From: Bdellovibrionales bacterium Ga0074137 | GTDB taxonomy: Bacteria > Bdellovibrionota > Bdellovibrionia > Bdellovibrionales > JAMPXM01 | DNA: 64,000 nt | Direction of reading: 5' to 3' | NCBI GenBank assembly: GCA_001464715.1 | Contig: LNDT01000005.1 | Location: 1-64,000, forward strand | In this document: piece after piece, positions 32,936 to 42,346 of the stretch | Layout of the letters: each line of letters begins with the position of its first letter | Numbering within the stretch: the stretch's first letter is position 1 | Position numbers and translations under genes: made by a program | The notes under the pieces: model-generated | Databases searched by the model: none | Seen by the model: the letters and a program-made list of their open reading frames with translations, nothing else | Told to the model about the DNA's origin: nothing

Positions 32936-33065
32936 CGCGGCTCCTTCCCAAGTTACGCGACCTCCGATTCGGGGAGGTCGCGTAAGCGCGACCCGAGGGC
33001 AGGAGCCCGAGCCGGAGCGGCAGAGGGCACGATGCTCGTGTCGCGGAACTTGGGAAGGAGCCGTG
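32936..33065 (+). repeat. Structured palindromic element, copy 3
   Basis: Aligned with copy 2 along its full 130 bases. The arms (32936-32961 and 33040-33065) pair at 24 of 26 positions. Position 7 is T here instead of G, and its partner is A instead of C, which is a compensated change. The internal hairpins keep their stems while loops change: GTCGCG-TAAG-CGCGAC and GCCG-GAG-CGGC. It lies between the converging ends of ppk2 (32908) and lgt (33090). Confidence 0.9.
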
Positions 33066-33089
33066 AGCCCAACATGTCGAAGGTCAGTC

Positions 33090-34286
33090 TTAAGAGTTAA
33101 GTCCGCTCCAGCCGCCGATTTTCTGTTTGTTCCGTCGGAGAGCGTAAACGAGGATTGCGATGGAGCCGATCAGCATCGCGACCGAGAGCCATTGGCCTCT
33201 GGTCAGGCCCAAAAGTTGGTAGCCGATGTGTGAGTCGGGCATTCTGAAGTTTTCGGTGGCGATTCTGACGATGGCGTAGCTGACGAGCCATATTCCGCCG
33301 ACCACTCCTGGCTTTTGTGGTTTTCTCCAGGCGAACGCTGCGATCAGGAAAAGTAGCAGACCTTCGAGGAGGACGCCGTAGAGTTGGTAGGGGTGGCGTG
33401 CGGTCAAAACCGGCTGCAGCGCCTGAACGACAGCTTCGTTTTGGGTTTCGGTCGCAGAGATTATTTTTTGAATCACGACCTGGACTTCGTTTCTTGCAGT
33501 GCCGCTGGTACGAACGCGCGAAACGATGTCCATCCAACGTGAACTTTCAACGCCGACGGCTTGAGCCGCGTTCGCTAATCGCGGAAGAAGGTCGGGAGCA
33601 GTGTCTGTGATTGATTTTTCGGCGTCGTGCTTTAACCACAAGTAAGCCTCTGTGGGAAATTTTACGGCCCACTTTGCGCCGAACGAGTCCGCAGAAGCGA
33701 TCGGCCGACCGTAAAGTTCACCGTTCATAAAGTTCGCAAAGCGCCCCGCCATGATTCCCAGCGAGCCACCAAGAGTCGTGAGGTCTCCCAAGTTCATCCA
33801 ATCTTGTTTGTTTCGTCGAGCGAACCAGACAGCGGCGAGAATAATTCCAAGCATACCGCCGTGACTGGCCATCCCGCCTTCCCAAACTCGCAAAACTCCC
33901 CAAAACGGAAACTGACTCGAGAAGTCCGTTAAGAGATCTTGGCTATAGAAAAGGGCATATCCAACGCGCCCACCGAGCATTGTTCCAAGAACGACGGCGA
34001 GTAAGTAATCGCCCAATTTTTCCTCTTCAAGACTTCGAGTTCCGTCGGAAGCGACGAGGCCGCGGCGCGCTATTCGCTGCATAACCAGGTAGCCGAGTAA
34101 AAAACCAGCGAGGTAGGCCAGCCCATACCACCGAATCCCAATGGTCTCGGTGAACTGGACAAGGAAGGGATCAAATTGATGAACCCAGCCTGCGAGATTT
34201 TCAGTCACTGCGATGCCTTTCGCAGCAGCCTCAGGACTGACCGAAATTTGGGCCGTAACGTTGTTGCTGGCGGCGAGTGGTTCCAT
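33090..34286 (-). CDS. lgt: Prolipoprotein diacylglyceryl transferase with large insertion
   Basis: Lgt transfers diacylglycerol from phosphatidylglycerol to the lipobox cysteine of prolipoproteins in the inner membrane. Core motifs are clear: IRWYGLAYLAGFLLGY, VGYALFY, WEGGMASHGGMLG, the signature GRFANFMNGELYGRP and RHPYQLYGVLLEG. At 398 residues it is over 100 longer than usual. The N-terminus is extended by about 35 residues, and about 75-85 extra helical residues (about 215-296) sit between the Lgt signature and RHPYQLY. The start is fixed by AGGAGT seven bases before ATG 34286. Confidence 0.94.
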   Translation of the reverse strand: MEPLAASNNVTAQISVSPEAAAKGIAVTENLAGWVHQFDPFLVQFTETIGIRWYGLAYLAGFLLGYLVMQRIARRGLVASDGTRSLEEEKLGDYLLAVVLGTMLGGRVGYALFYSQDLLTDFSSQFPFWGVLRVWEGGMASHGGMLGIILAAVWFARRNKQDWMNLGDLTTLGGSLGIMAGRFANFMNGELYGRPIASADSFGAKWAVKFPTEAYLWLKHDAEKSITDTAPDLLPRLANAAQAVGVESSRWMDIVSRVRTSGTARNEVQVVIQKIISATETQNEAVVQALQPVLTARHPYQLYGVLLEGLLLFLIAAFAWRKPQKPGVVGGIWLVSYAIVRIATENFRMPDSHIGYQLLGLTRGQWLSVAMLIGSIAILVYALRRNKQKIGGWSGLNS

Positions 34287-34300
34287 TGTGGACTCCTATT

Positions 34301-34333
34301 GACGGGCTAGAGACGGGTTGGAGACGGGCTAGA
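34301..34333 (-). repeat. Three 11-bp direct repeats in lgt leader
   Basis: GACGGGCTAGA, GACGGGTTGGA and GACGGGCTAGA follow each other without gaps, starting 15 bases upstream of the lgt ATG. The 11-bp period would place them on one face of the DNA helix; they could equally be part of the lgt 5' untranslated region. The gap to the divergent sucA gene (34463) is 176 bases. Confidence 0.75.
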
Positions 34334-34462
34334 GTAGTGGCTCGACTTTAGTGACTGTTTCTTAACGGTACTCAAAGCTTTACCAAAGACGCGGGCTTCG
34401 TACAAACGGGGTTTTCGCCTGACGTTAGAAGGGAATCGCGATATAAAAACGAGTGTCACACA

Positions 34463-37318
34463 ATGCCCAAAGCTAAGGAGCTTTTGAACGTGGATCATAC
34501 CGCACCCGGTACGCTGAAGATGCCTGTCGCGAATTTCACAAGTCGTCCCAATCTCGAGTTTCTGGAATCTCTTTACGACACTTTTAAAACTGACCCCTCC
34601 AAAGTCGGCGACGAGTGGCGACTTTTTTTTGAAGGTGTTGAGTTTGGCCAAGGTCTGAAACCTTCGGGCGAGGGAAGTGTCTCTGAACAAGTCGGCCTCT
34701 CGGCGAAGGATTTGGAAGTTTATCGCTACATCAATGCTTACCGAGACTACGGCCATTTCGAAGCGAATTTAAATCCGCTCTCGGAGAGTCGAAAATCTTT
34801 CCCCGAACTTTCGCCCTTGAACTTTGGTTTGACGGAAAGTGATTTCGATACGGTGTTCAACGTAGGAAGCGTCGTTGGACTTCCCGGTGCTACACTTCGC
34901 GATATCGTAGCTCACCTTCGTGCTTCTTACTGCGGAACTATCACGGTGAATGTTTCCGACGCCAATCCTGGTGTGAGAAACTGGTTTCGCCGTGAATTCG
35001 AAACGGGCCGCGAATCGTGGTCGATGTCCAAAGAAGATAAACTTCGTGTGTTTGAGCAGCTCGCGAAAGCTGAGAGCTTTGAGAAGTTCATTCACACGCG
35101 CTTTGTCGGTAAAAAACGTTTCTCGATTGAAGGTGCGGAAGCCGTCATCCCTATGCTTGAAACGATGGTCGATGTCGGTTGCGAACTTGGTATGGAAGAG
35201 CTCGTTATCGGCATGGCTCACCGTGGTCGCTTGAACGTTCTTGCGAATTTCATGGGAAAAGCCGCCGAGATGATCTTCACCGAATTCGAAGGGCACCGCG
35301 ACGAGAACAATTCGTTCTTTGATGGCGATGTGAAGTATCACTTGGGCTATTCGGTCGATAAAAAGACCTCTAAAGGAAAACCAGTTCACGCTTCGATGGC
35401 CTACAACCCATCGCACTTAGAGGCCGTAAATCCGGTCGTTATCGGAATGGTGCGCGCAAAACAGCGCCGCCGCCGAGACACTTCGGAGAGAAAAAAAGTT
35501 GTTCCACTTTTGATTCATGGTGATGCGGCCTTCGCAGGCCAAGGTGTTGTCGCAGAAACGCTTCAGATGTCGCAGCTTCAGGCGTACACGGTGGGCGGAA
35601 CTGTTCATTTGGTGATCGATAATCAGGTGGGGTTTACGACTTCGCCCGAGTTTGCGAGATCGTCACCGTATTCCAGCGACATTTCAAAAATGATCCAGAC
35701 GCCCGTTGTGTTGGTCAATGGTGATGACATCGAGGCTTGCTGCCGAGCGATGACGATTGCTGTTAAATTCCGGCAGGAATTTAAGCGAGACATCGTCGTC
35801 CATGTCGTTTGTTATCGACGCTTTGGTCACAACGAAGGTGATGAGCCGGCCTTCACGCAGCCGCTCATGTACGAAAAAATAAAAAAACACCCAACGCCGT
35901 ATGATCTGTATGCTCAAAAGCTCGTGAAAGAGTCGGTCATTTCGGACGATGAGCCCGAGAAGGTTTACAAGGCTCGCATCGAAAAACTTCAAGTGACTCT
36001 TGAGACGGCAAAAAAAACGCCGCCACCGATGAAGCCCTTGGCGTTTGACGGCCTGTGGAAGGGCCTTCGCCGTGCGACGCGCGAGGATTTCTCAAAAGAC
36101 ACCAACACGAAAGCTAGTAAGGCCGCACTTCAAAAAGTTGGCGAAATTCTGACAACAGTGCCGGAGGGATTTAACGTCCATCCGAAAGTAGCAAAACTCA
36201 TCGAGTCTCGCGCGGGGATGATGAAGGGCGAAGGAAGCGTTGACTGGGGCATGGGTGAGCTTTTGGCTTACGGGACACTTCTCACGGAAGGGACTCCGGT
36301 TCGCTTCACGGGCCAAGACGTCATTCGCGGGACTTTTACGCACCGACATGCCGCTTGGTACGACACGAAGTCGGGCGAAAAATACACGCCACTTCGAACG
36401 ATCAAGCCTGATGAAGTTGAATTCTGCATATACGATTCGTTTTTGTCGGAATTTGCGGTGATGGGTTTTGAGTATGGAAACTCATCCTCGGATCCAACTT
36501 ACCTGACGATCTGGGAAGCGCAGTTTGGCGATTTCGTGAATGGTGCACAGATCATCATCGATCAGTTCATTTCCTCGGCCGAACAAAAGTGGCAGCGCAT
36601 GTCGGGACTCGTTCTTTTATTGCCTCATGGCTATGAAGGTCAGGGGCCTGAGCACTCAAGCGCACGGCTTGAACGATTCCTTCAGCTTTGCGCGCAAGAC
36701 AATATGCAGGTCATGAATTTGACGACGCCTGCACAATTGTTCCATGCGCTTCGTCGACAGATGAAGCGAGATTTCCGAAAGCCCATGATCGTGATGTCTC
36801 CGAAGTCGTTACTTCGACATCCGAAAGTGATCTCAAAAATCACTGACTTTACGGAAGGCTCATTCCAAGAGGTTCTTCCTGATTTGGCAACAACGGGAAA
36901 AGCGTCGTCCGGTGTTGAGCGCGCTATTCTTTGCAGCGGAAAAGTTTACTACGATCTTCTGGCTGCGCGCGAAGCTTTGGATGCAAAAGAGCAGTCGAAG
37001 TTTGCTCTTGTGCGCGTCGAGCAGCTTTACCCATTCCCAGAGCACCGACTGGCTCCGGTTTTGAAGTCTTACAAGGGACTTAAAGACATTGTCTGGTGCC
37101 AAGAAGAGCCAAAGAATATGGGCTCGTGGTTTATGATGAAACCAAAACTGGATGAGCTTCTTGAAAGCGAAGGTCTTGATGTCCCAGTTCGCTACGCGGG
37201 TCGCGACGAGCGAGCAAGCCCGGCGACGGGCTCTGAAAAAGTACATGCGACCGAACAGAAAGAACTTTTGAAAGTCGCGCTGACAATGAGTCCAGCGCGT
37301 AAAGGTGGTAAGAAGTGA
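34463..37318 (+). CDS. sucA: 2-oxoglutarate dehydrogenase E1 component
   Basis: The thiamine-diphosphate-dependent E1 subunit that decarboxylates 2-oxoglutarate in the TCA cycle. It has the N-terminal E2-binding region ([20 protein letters not shown]), the active-site segment [16 protein letters not shown], the ThDP-binding motif [15 protein letters not shown] and [18 protein letters not shown]-like sequence (here [13 protein letters not shown]). The transketolase-like C-terminal part includes [20 protein letters not shown] and [12 protein letters not shown]. At 951 residues it is slightly longer than the E. coli enzyme. It overlaps sucB by GTGA. Confidence 0.97.
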   Translation: MPKAKELLNVDHTAPGTLKMPVANFTSRPNLEFLESLYDTFKTDPSKVGDEWRLFFEGVEFGQGLKPSGEGSVSEQVGLSAKDLEVYRYINAYRDYGHFEANLNPLSESRKSFPELSPLNFGLTESDFDTVFNVGSVVGLPGATLRDIVAHLRASYCGTITVNVSDANPGVRNWFRREFETGRESWSMSKEDKLRVFEQLAKAESFEKFIHTRFVGKKRFSIEGAEAVIPMLETMVDVGCELGMEELVIGMAHRGRLNVLANFMGKAAEMIFTEFEGHRDENNSFFDGDVKYHLGYSVDKKTSKGKPVHASMAYNPSHLEAVNPVVIGMVRAKQRRRRDTSERKKVVPLLIHGDAAFAGQGVVAETLQMSQLQAYTVGGTVHLVIDNQVGFTTSPEFARSSPYSSDISKMIQTPVVLVNGDDIEACCRAMTIAVKFRQEFKRDIVVHVVCYRRFGHNEGDEPAFTQPLMYEKIKKHPTPYDLYAQKLVKESVISDDEPEKVYKARIEKLQVTLETAKKTPPPMKPLAFDGLWKGLRRATREDFSKDTNTKASKAALQKVGEILTTVPEGFNVHPKVAKLIESRAGMMKGEGSVDWGMGELLAYGTLLTEGTPVRFTGQDVIRGTFTHRHAAWYDTKSGEKYTPLRTIKPDEVEFCIYDSFLSEFAVMGFEYGNSSSDPTYLTIWEAQFGDFVNGAQIIIDQFISSAEQKWQRMSGLVLLLPHGYEGQGPEHSSARLERFLQLCAQDNMQVMNLTTPAQLFHALRRQMKRDFRKPMIVMSPKSLLRHPKVISKITDFTEGSFQEVLPDLATTGKASSGVERAILCSGKVYYDLLAAREALDAKEQSKFALVRVEQLYPFPEHRLAPVLKSYKGLKDIVWCQEEPKNMGSWFMMKPKLDELLESEGLDVPVRYAGRDERASPATGSEKVHATEQKELLKVALTMSPARKGGKK

Positions 37319-38631
37319 AATCAGAAATCAAAGTTCCTGCGGTCGGCGAGTCTATCTCGGAAGCGACCATCGGTGAGTGGACGAAAAAGTCGGGCGAATT
37401 TGTAAAGCGCGATGAAATTATTTTGCTGCTTGAGACTGATAAAGCGAGCGTCGAAGTCGTTGCCCCAAGTGACGGCGTTCTGACCACCACGGCAAAAGCT
37501 GGGGACGTCGTAAAAATCGGCGCGACTGTGGCGATGATCGACACCGAAGGCGTTGCCACTGCGGGACTCGCACAACCTCTGAAAAATACGGACGCCGCTA
37601 AGTCTTCTGCCGCGCCGGCGGCACCGGCAGCGGCGTCATCAGCGGCGTCTATGAGTGGTTCGAAGTCGCCCAATGCCGAAGTCTTAAGTCCTGCTGTTCG
37701 CCGCGTGGTGGATGAGCATGGTTTGAACGCAGCATCGATTGCTGGCACTGGAAAAGATGGACGCCTCACTAAAGCCGACGCCGAGCAAGCGGCTCGTGGC
37801 GGCGGTGGGTCCGGCGGCCTTGGAGCTTCAGTGAATGGTGCTGTGAGTGCGGGTGCCGGCGGTGCTTCGGTCGCGACGGCTGTGGCGAAAGCGCCCGAGT
37901 ACGCAGCAAAAGTGGCCAAAGGTGGCGAGCGACGTGTTCCGATGACGACGATTCGAAAGCGAATTGCCGAGCGTCTCGTTCAAGCGCAGCACACAGCCGC
38001 GATTCTTACGACGTTCAACGAAGTCGACATGACGGCCGTGATGCAAATTCGCGAGCGCTACAAAGATAAGTTCAAAGAAAAGTACGGGACCGGCCTTGGT
38101 TTCATGGGATTTTTCGTCAAGGCCTCGATCGAAGCTCTTAAAGAAATTCCTTTGGCCAATGCTCGTATCGACGGAACCGATATGGTCTATCACGACTTTT
38201 TTAATATCGGCATGGCCGTTGGAACTGAAAAAGGCTTGATCGTTCCCGTTATTAAGAATGCGGATCAAATGTCGATCGCTGAGATCGAACTTGGCATTAA
38301 GCATTTTGCGACGAAAGCTCGCGATGGAAAGATTTCTGTCGATGATCTTTCGGGCGGGACGTTCACGATTTCTAATGGCGGAGTCTACGGTTCACTCATG
38401 TCGACGCCGATTTTAAATGCTCCGCAGTCAGGAATTCTTGGTCTTCACAAAATTGAAGACCGCCCCGTTGTTGTCGTTAAAGGTGGGAAAAAAGAGATCG
38501 AAGTGCGTCCAATGATGTATCTTGCTCTCAGTTATGATCACCGGGTTCTTGATGGCAAAGAAGCTGTGACGTTCTTGGTTCGTGTGAAAGAAAACATCGA
38601 AGATCCGTCGCGGATCTTGCTCGAAATCTAG
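37315..38631 (+). CDS. sucB: Dihydrolipoamide succinyltransferase (E2)
   Basis: The E2 core of the 2-oxoglutarate dehydrogenase complex, 438 residues. The lipoyl domain (1-80) has the lipoylated Lys in [11 protein letters not shown]. An Ala/Pro/Ser linker and a peripheral-subunit-binding domain (about 120-155: [20 protein letters not shown]) follow. After a second flexible Gly/Ala linker comes the catalytic domain (about 205-438), with [36 protein letters not shown] and the active site [17 protein letters not shown]. The start is GTG, overlapping the sucA stop. Confidence 0.96.
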   Translation: MKSEIKVPAVGESISEATIGEWTKKSGEFVKRDEIILLLETDKASVEVVAPSDGVLTTTAKAGDVVKIGATVAMIDTEGVATAGLAQPLKNTDAAKSSAAPAAPAAASSAASMSGSKSPNAEVLSPAVRRVVDEHGLNAASIAGTGKDGRLTKADAEQAARGGGGSGGLGASVNGAVSAGAGGASVATAVAKAPEYAAKVAKGGERRVPMTTIRKRIAERLVQAQHTAAILTTFNEVDMTAVMQIRERYKDKFKEKYGTGLGFMGFFVKASIEALKEIPLANARIDGTDMVYHDFFNIGMAVGTEKGLIVPVIKNADQMSIAEIELGIKHFATKARDGKISVDDLSGGTFTISNGGVYGSLMSTPILNAPQSGILGLHKIEDRPVVVVKGGKKEIEVRPMMYLALSYDHRVLDGKEAVTFLVRVKENIEDPSRILLEI

Positions 38632-38654
38632 TTAGGTCGAGTTGAGGAAGACAT

Positions 38655-40073
38655 ATGGCTGACGTTTTTGATGTGGTTGTTATTGGTGGTGGGCCGGCAG
38701 GCTATACGGGTGCTATTCGCGCCGCTCAATTGGGACTTAAAGTCGCCATTGTTGAGAAGCGCGGCACACTTGGCGGAACGTGCTTAAACGTCGGATGTAT
38801 TCCATCAAAAGCGCTGCTGGAATCGAGCGAGCATTACTCGATGGCTCAGCATGGTGAGTTTGCGCTGCACGGACTAAAGATGTCCAAAGTCGAACTCGAT
38901 CTTCCAGCTCTGATGGAGAGAAAAGCAAAAATCGTCAAAAGTCTCACCGAGGGCGTTCAGTTCTTGATGAAGAAAAATAAGATCACCTACTTCGTCGGCG
39001 AAGCCGAACTTCAGACGGCTTCAAAAGTTTCAGTGAAGCTTTTGGCGGGTGAGAAAAAAGGGACTTCCGAAATCCTTGAGACGAAAAACATCATGCTCGC
39101 AACGGGTTCGACCGTGATCGAACTTCCGTTTGCGAAGTTTGATGGAAAGAAAATTATTTCCTCCACCGAAGCGTTGGAGCTTCCCGAAGTTCCAAAAAAG
39201 CTTGTCGTCATCGGCGGCGGTGCGATCGGTCTTGAAATGGGTTCTGTTTGGATGCGTTTGGGAAGTGAAGTCACTGTTGTTGAGTACGCAGCAAATATCG
39301 CAGGTCAGGCGGATCTTGGTCTGTCTAAAGTCCTAATGCGTGTTCTTGAAAAGCAGGGAATGAAATTTTCGCTCTCCACAAAAGTCACCGCGGTCGACAC
39401 CAAAGGAAAAGGTGTTGTCGTAAAAGCCGAAACGGCCGACGGAAAACAAATCGAGTTTGAAGGCGATAAAGTCCTTGTGGCGGCCGGGCGAAAACCCTTT
39501 AGCCAGGGGCTTGGCCTTGAAAAGCTTGGAATTAAAGTCGACGGCCGAGGTGTCGTAGATGTTGATTCGCATTTTCGAACAAACGTTCCGAACATCTATG
39601 CGGTTGGTGATCTGATTCGAGGACCGATGCTCGCGCACAAGGCCGAAGAAGAAGGCGTCGCTGTCGCCGAGATCTTGGGTGGAAAACCAGGGCACGTAAA
39701 TTACGACACGGTTCCTTGGGTGATTTACACGTGGCCCGAGATGGCTGCTGTCGGAAAATCTGAAGAGGAACTAAAAAAAGCGGGCGTCGCGTACCGCGTC
39801 GGTTCGTTTCCGTTCGTCGCGAATGCTCGTGCGAAAACCATGGGCATGACAGATGGCCAAGTGAAAATTATTGCCGACGAAAAGACAGACCGGGTTTTGG
39901 GCGTTCATATCGTAGGTCCAAGGGCTTCCGACGTCTTAGCCGAAGCGGTTGTCGCTATGGAATTTGGAGCTTCGAGCGAAGATATCGCCCGAAGTTTCCA
40001 CGGACATCCGACGCTCTCTGAAGTGGTTCGTGAAGCAGCGCTCGCTGTCGATAAACGAGCGCGTCAGGGTTAG
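38655..40073 (+). CDS. lpd: Dihydrolipoamide dehydrogenase (E3)
   Basis: The FAD- and NAD-dependent E3 subunit, 472 residues. It has the FAD-binding VVIGGGPAGYTGAIRAAQLG, the redox disulfide GGTCLNVGCIPSKALL, the NAD-binding VVIGGGAIGLEMGSVWMRLG and the FAD motif IYAVGDLIRGPMLAHKAEEE. The C-terminal dimer-interface His-Glu pair lies in HGHPTLSEVVREA. Located 23 bases after sucB with GAGGAAG before the ATG, it completes a sucA-sucB-lpd operon. The E3 may also serve pyruvate dehydrogenase or glycine cleavage. Confidence 0.97.
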   Translation: MADVFDVVVIGGGPAGYTGAIRAAQLGLKVAIVEKRGTLGGTCLNVGCIPSKALLESSEHYSMAQHGEFALHGLKMSKVELDLPALMERKAKIVKSLTEGVQFLMKKNKITYFVGEAELQTASKVSVKLLAGEKKGTSEILETKNIMLATGSTVIELPFAKFDGKKIISSTEALELPEVPKKLVVIGGGAIGLEMGSVWMRLGSEVTVVEYAANIAGQADLGLSKVLMRVLEKQGMKFSLSTKVTAVDTKGKGVVVKAETADGKQIEFEGDKVLVAAGRKPFSQGLGLEKLGIKVDGRGVVDVDSHFRTNVPNIYAVGDLIRGPMLAHKAEEEGVAVAEILGGKPGHVNYDTVPWVIYTWPEMAAVGKSEEELKKAGVAYRVGSFPFVANARAKTMGMTDGQVKIIADEKTDRVLGVHIVGPRASDVLAEAVVAMEFGASSEDIARSFHGHPTLSEVVREAALAVDKRARQG

Positions 40074-40078
40074 GCTTT

Positions 40079-40933
40079 TTAGTTAACGTTCACGTGGCTC
40101 GTCGTACCGTCGCCACGTACGAAGAACTGATCAATGCCTTGAGTCTTTTTAAGGACCGAACTCATTGACCACTCAAGACCTAAATCAACTCCAGGCACGG
40201 GATTTTGTTTTGTTCCCGTGTTGAGAGGGTCGCCGACCTTCACATTGCTGTTCAGAGTAAATCCCCAAGATACATCGACGTCTGTTGGAAGAATCGTAGC
40301 ATTGGCCAGGAACTGTCCGCGAGATTCTGAACTTCCACCGTAGTAAAAAGCGACGGTGTAGGTGTGAGAGATCACAGTTTTTCCGTAGAGGTTTTTGGCA
40401 GAGATCGTGTAGCTCTTCGCCATTGGACCTTTCCAAGTTTCCATCAATCGCCAGTCCGAGAAAGCTAGGGGAAGTACGGACACTGTCTGCGTCTGAACAT
40501 TTACGACGGGCTGATTATTTTTGATCACATCCCAAATTTTCGTTCCCAGAGTGACCCACGATTTGATGTCGCCAATATCGCCAGCCAAACTTGAAATCAG
40601 TTCTCCGATCGAGGGGGAAGCGGCGCTGTACATCACTGTGTTCGCGGTCCCATTGAGAAGCTCGAAGCCCGTGAGGCGCAATTCATCTTCCGTAAAGCCA
40701 CGTTTGTTTTCTACAACAGAGACTTCTGCGATCTCAAAGTAGGAGGAGAGTTCACTTAAGCTTCGAAAGCCCAGCGCGCGCGCCGACTCTTCAGTGATGG
40801 CCGGCAGAGGTTGATTGTTTGATTCGAGAGCAAAAGATTTTGAAGGAGCGCTCAAAAGAAGCCCTGAAATAACGCCTGAAAGCACAGCAACTGAACCACT
40901 CAATAGAAGACTGAAGACGGTGACCTGTTTCAT
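40079..40933 (-). CDS. Secreted hypothetical protein, 284 aa
   Basis: A signal peptide (residues about 1-36, with core VTVFSLLLSGSVAVLSGVIS and possible cleavage after SFA) precedes a region with AITEESARALGFRSLSELSS near its start. A beta-rich domain follows (VNVQTQTVSVLPLAFSDWRL, KNLYGKTVISHTYTVAFYYG, ILPTDVDVSWGFTLNSNVKV). I do not recognise the family. The 3' end converges with lpd, only 5 bases apart, without a visible terminator between them. Confidence 0.72.
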   Translation of the reverse strand: MKQVTVFSLLLSGSVAVLSGVISGLLLSAPSKSFALESNNQPLPAITEESARALGFRSLSELSSYFEIAEVSVVENKRGFTEDELRLTGFELLNGTANTVMYSAASPSIGELISSLAGDIGDIKSWVTLGTKIWDVIKNNQPVVNVQTQTVSVLPLAFSDWRLMETWKGPMAKSYTISAKNLYGKTVISHTYTVAFYYGGSSESRGQFLANATILPTDVDVSWGFTLNSNVKVGDPLNTGTKQNPVPGVDLGLEWSMSSVLKKTQGIDQFFVRGDGTTSHVNVN

Positions 40934-41071
40934 AAAAAATACCCCCGACCTAATGTTGAAGTCGGGTAACAGGTTTGAAGCAAATCAAGGGTTGGTGGGT
41001 GTAAATGTTTCCAGACCCTGGCTAAAACGGCCCATTAATAGCGGCTAACGGGGGCCAAAGTCGGCGATTGT

Positions 41072-41704
41072 TTACTTTTTAGGCTTCAAAGACGCCGGGT
41101 TTCGCGGATCGGTCTCGGTGCCCATTTCACTTTCTCGTTCGATCGCCAGAGCTCGTTGCCGATCGCCCTCTTCACGAAGTGAGAGTAAAGCAGGCTCGTA
41201 CGCGCGGCGATCAAGACGGTACTGCTTTCCGCGGTAGGTGATTTCGCCGGTCGAGCAAAAAATGATCGCGTCATCCGCGCGACCACGAGGAATAACTTTA
41301 ATCCGAGCCGATCCGGCGTCGGCCTGACTTCCAATAGGGTTCATCTTTTTTAGTCGCGCGCGGATTTCATCAATTCCAGCATGATTGGCGCAGAAGACGA
41401 ATTCGGCATGATCCTCGAGAGGAACGGGAGGTGTAAAGAACTGTGTCGATGGATCGATGTAGTAGATCTTGTAGCGCGGGCATTTCAAATCCGCGGCCGC
41501 AAGTGACGCCGGAGATGGTTGGCTTACACTGTCATCGACGAAACTGGCCGAAGCGGTGTCGGTCACGACATCTTGAGCTGGATCACGAGAGGCTTCGTCG
41601 GTCGACGCGCAGGATGAGAGAAGCATCAACGTGCTCACGGAAAAAGCGAGCTTCAGTAGAGATGAGAAGCTTAAACTTCGATTTTCTAGCAAGACTGTTT
41701 TCAT
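41072..41704 (-). CDS. Lipoprotein of unknown function, 210 aa
   Basis: The protein has a lipoprotein signal (LAFSVSTLMLLSSCAST) and then a low-complexity Asp/Ala/Ser linker. A compact domain follows, with LKCPRYKIYYIDPSTQFFTP, VFCANHAGIDEIRARLKKM, SARIKVIPRGRADDAIIFCS and RGKQYRLDRRAYEPALLSLR. Three cysteines are in the mature part. No family was recognised. It stands alone, with about 110-140 bases of non-coding sequence on either side. Confidence 0.72.
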   Translation of the reverse strand: MKTVLLENRSLSFSSLLKLAFSVSTLMLLSSCASTDEASRDPAQDVVTDTASASFVDDSVSQPSPASLAAADLKCPRYKIYYIDPSTQFFTPPVPLEDHAEFVFCANHAGIDEIRARLKKMNPIGSQADAGSARIKVIPRGRADDAIIFCSTGEITYRGKQYRLDRRAYEPALLSLREEGDRQRALAIERESEMGTETDPRNPASLKPKK

Positions 41705-41815
41705 CCAGTGTCCTCCGCTTCTTTATAGTGTGACCCTTTTAGAGATTCTCCACAAGGGCCACACGAAAGGACGGTCTGGTTCAAATTCTGGCTCTAGCTC
41801 TGACTCTGGCGAGGC

Positions 41816-42199
41816 CTATGCCTTTGCTGCTGGATTCTTTGCCCAGCTGTTGCACCATGCTTTTGCTGGTACGTGTTTGCCAGGGAAGAGCGAGCAAGGG
41901 CCCTGAGCTTCTGTGGTGGGTTTTGCGCCGTTAAACAGGATGCAGTTGTTGCAGAACTGAGTTTTTCCGTCAGCGGCAGCACGCTTGGTCCACTTCTTCG
42001 TATCGACCTTCGTCGCGTCCGAATAATAGCCCAGAGTTTTCGCCAAGGGCTCGGACTCAGAGACGAGTGGTAGAGCTTTCGCCGCCTGCGCCTTTGCAGG
42101 AGCCGAAGTGAGGGTCAGCTTGCCAAGAGCGGCGGCTCCGAGAAGGCTTAATCCAGAAAATTTCAGGAAGTTTCGGCGTGAATCGTTCGTGTTAGACAT
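41816..42199 (-). CDS. High-potential iron-sulfur protein (HiPIP), Tat-exported
   Basis: A 127-residue protein with a twin-arginine signal (DSRRNFLKFSGLSLLGAAAL) and a small mature domain. Its four cysteines are in the HiPIP order: QFCNNCILF, then GPCSLFPGK, then AWCNSW, ligands for one [4Fe-4S] cluster. HiPIPs are soluble periplasmic electron carriers, best known from phototrophic and some respiring proteobacteria. ATG 42199 is chosen because GGAG lies six bases upstream; the longer frame from a TTG would start inside that ribosome binding site. Confidence 0.92.
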   Translation of the reverse strand: MSNTNDSRRNFLKFSGLSLLGAAALGKLTLTSAPAKAQAAKALPLVSESEPLAKTLGYYSDATKVDTKKWTKRAAADGKTQFCNNCILFNGAKPTTEAQGPCSLFPGKHVPAKAWCNSWAKNPAAKA

Positions 42200-42346
42200 C
42201 GTTTTCTCCAAGTTGCGTTCTTTAGGTCGGACCCACAGCGGATCTTGGCTATTATCAACTCGCTTTCATTTGGAGTCACGCGAGATCCTGTTGATGAAAT
42301 CGACTTTCAGATCAAGTTCTTTAAAACCAGACCCATTGATCTCAGC

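Noticed and set aside
5305-33065. The structured element as an OMEGA/HEARO-type guide RNA
   Set aside because: No IscB, IsrB or TnpB gene adjoins any copy; the HNH protein at 45536 is a free-standing type and is more than 12 kb away from the nearest copy.
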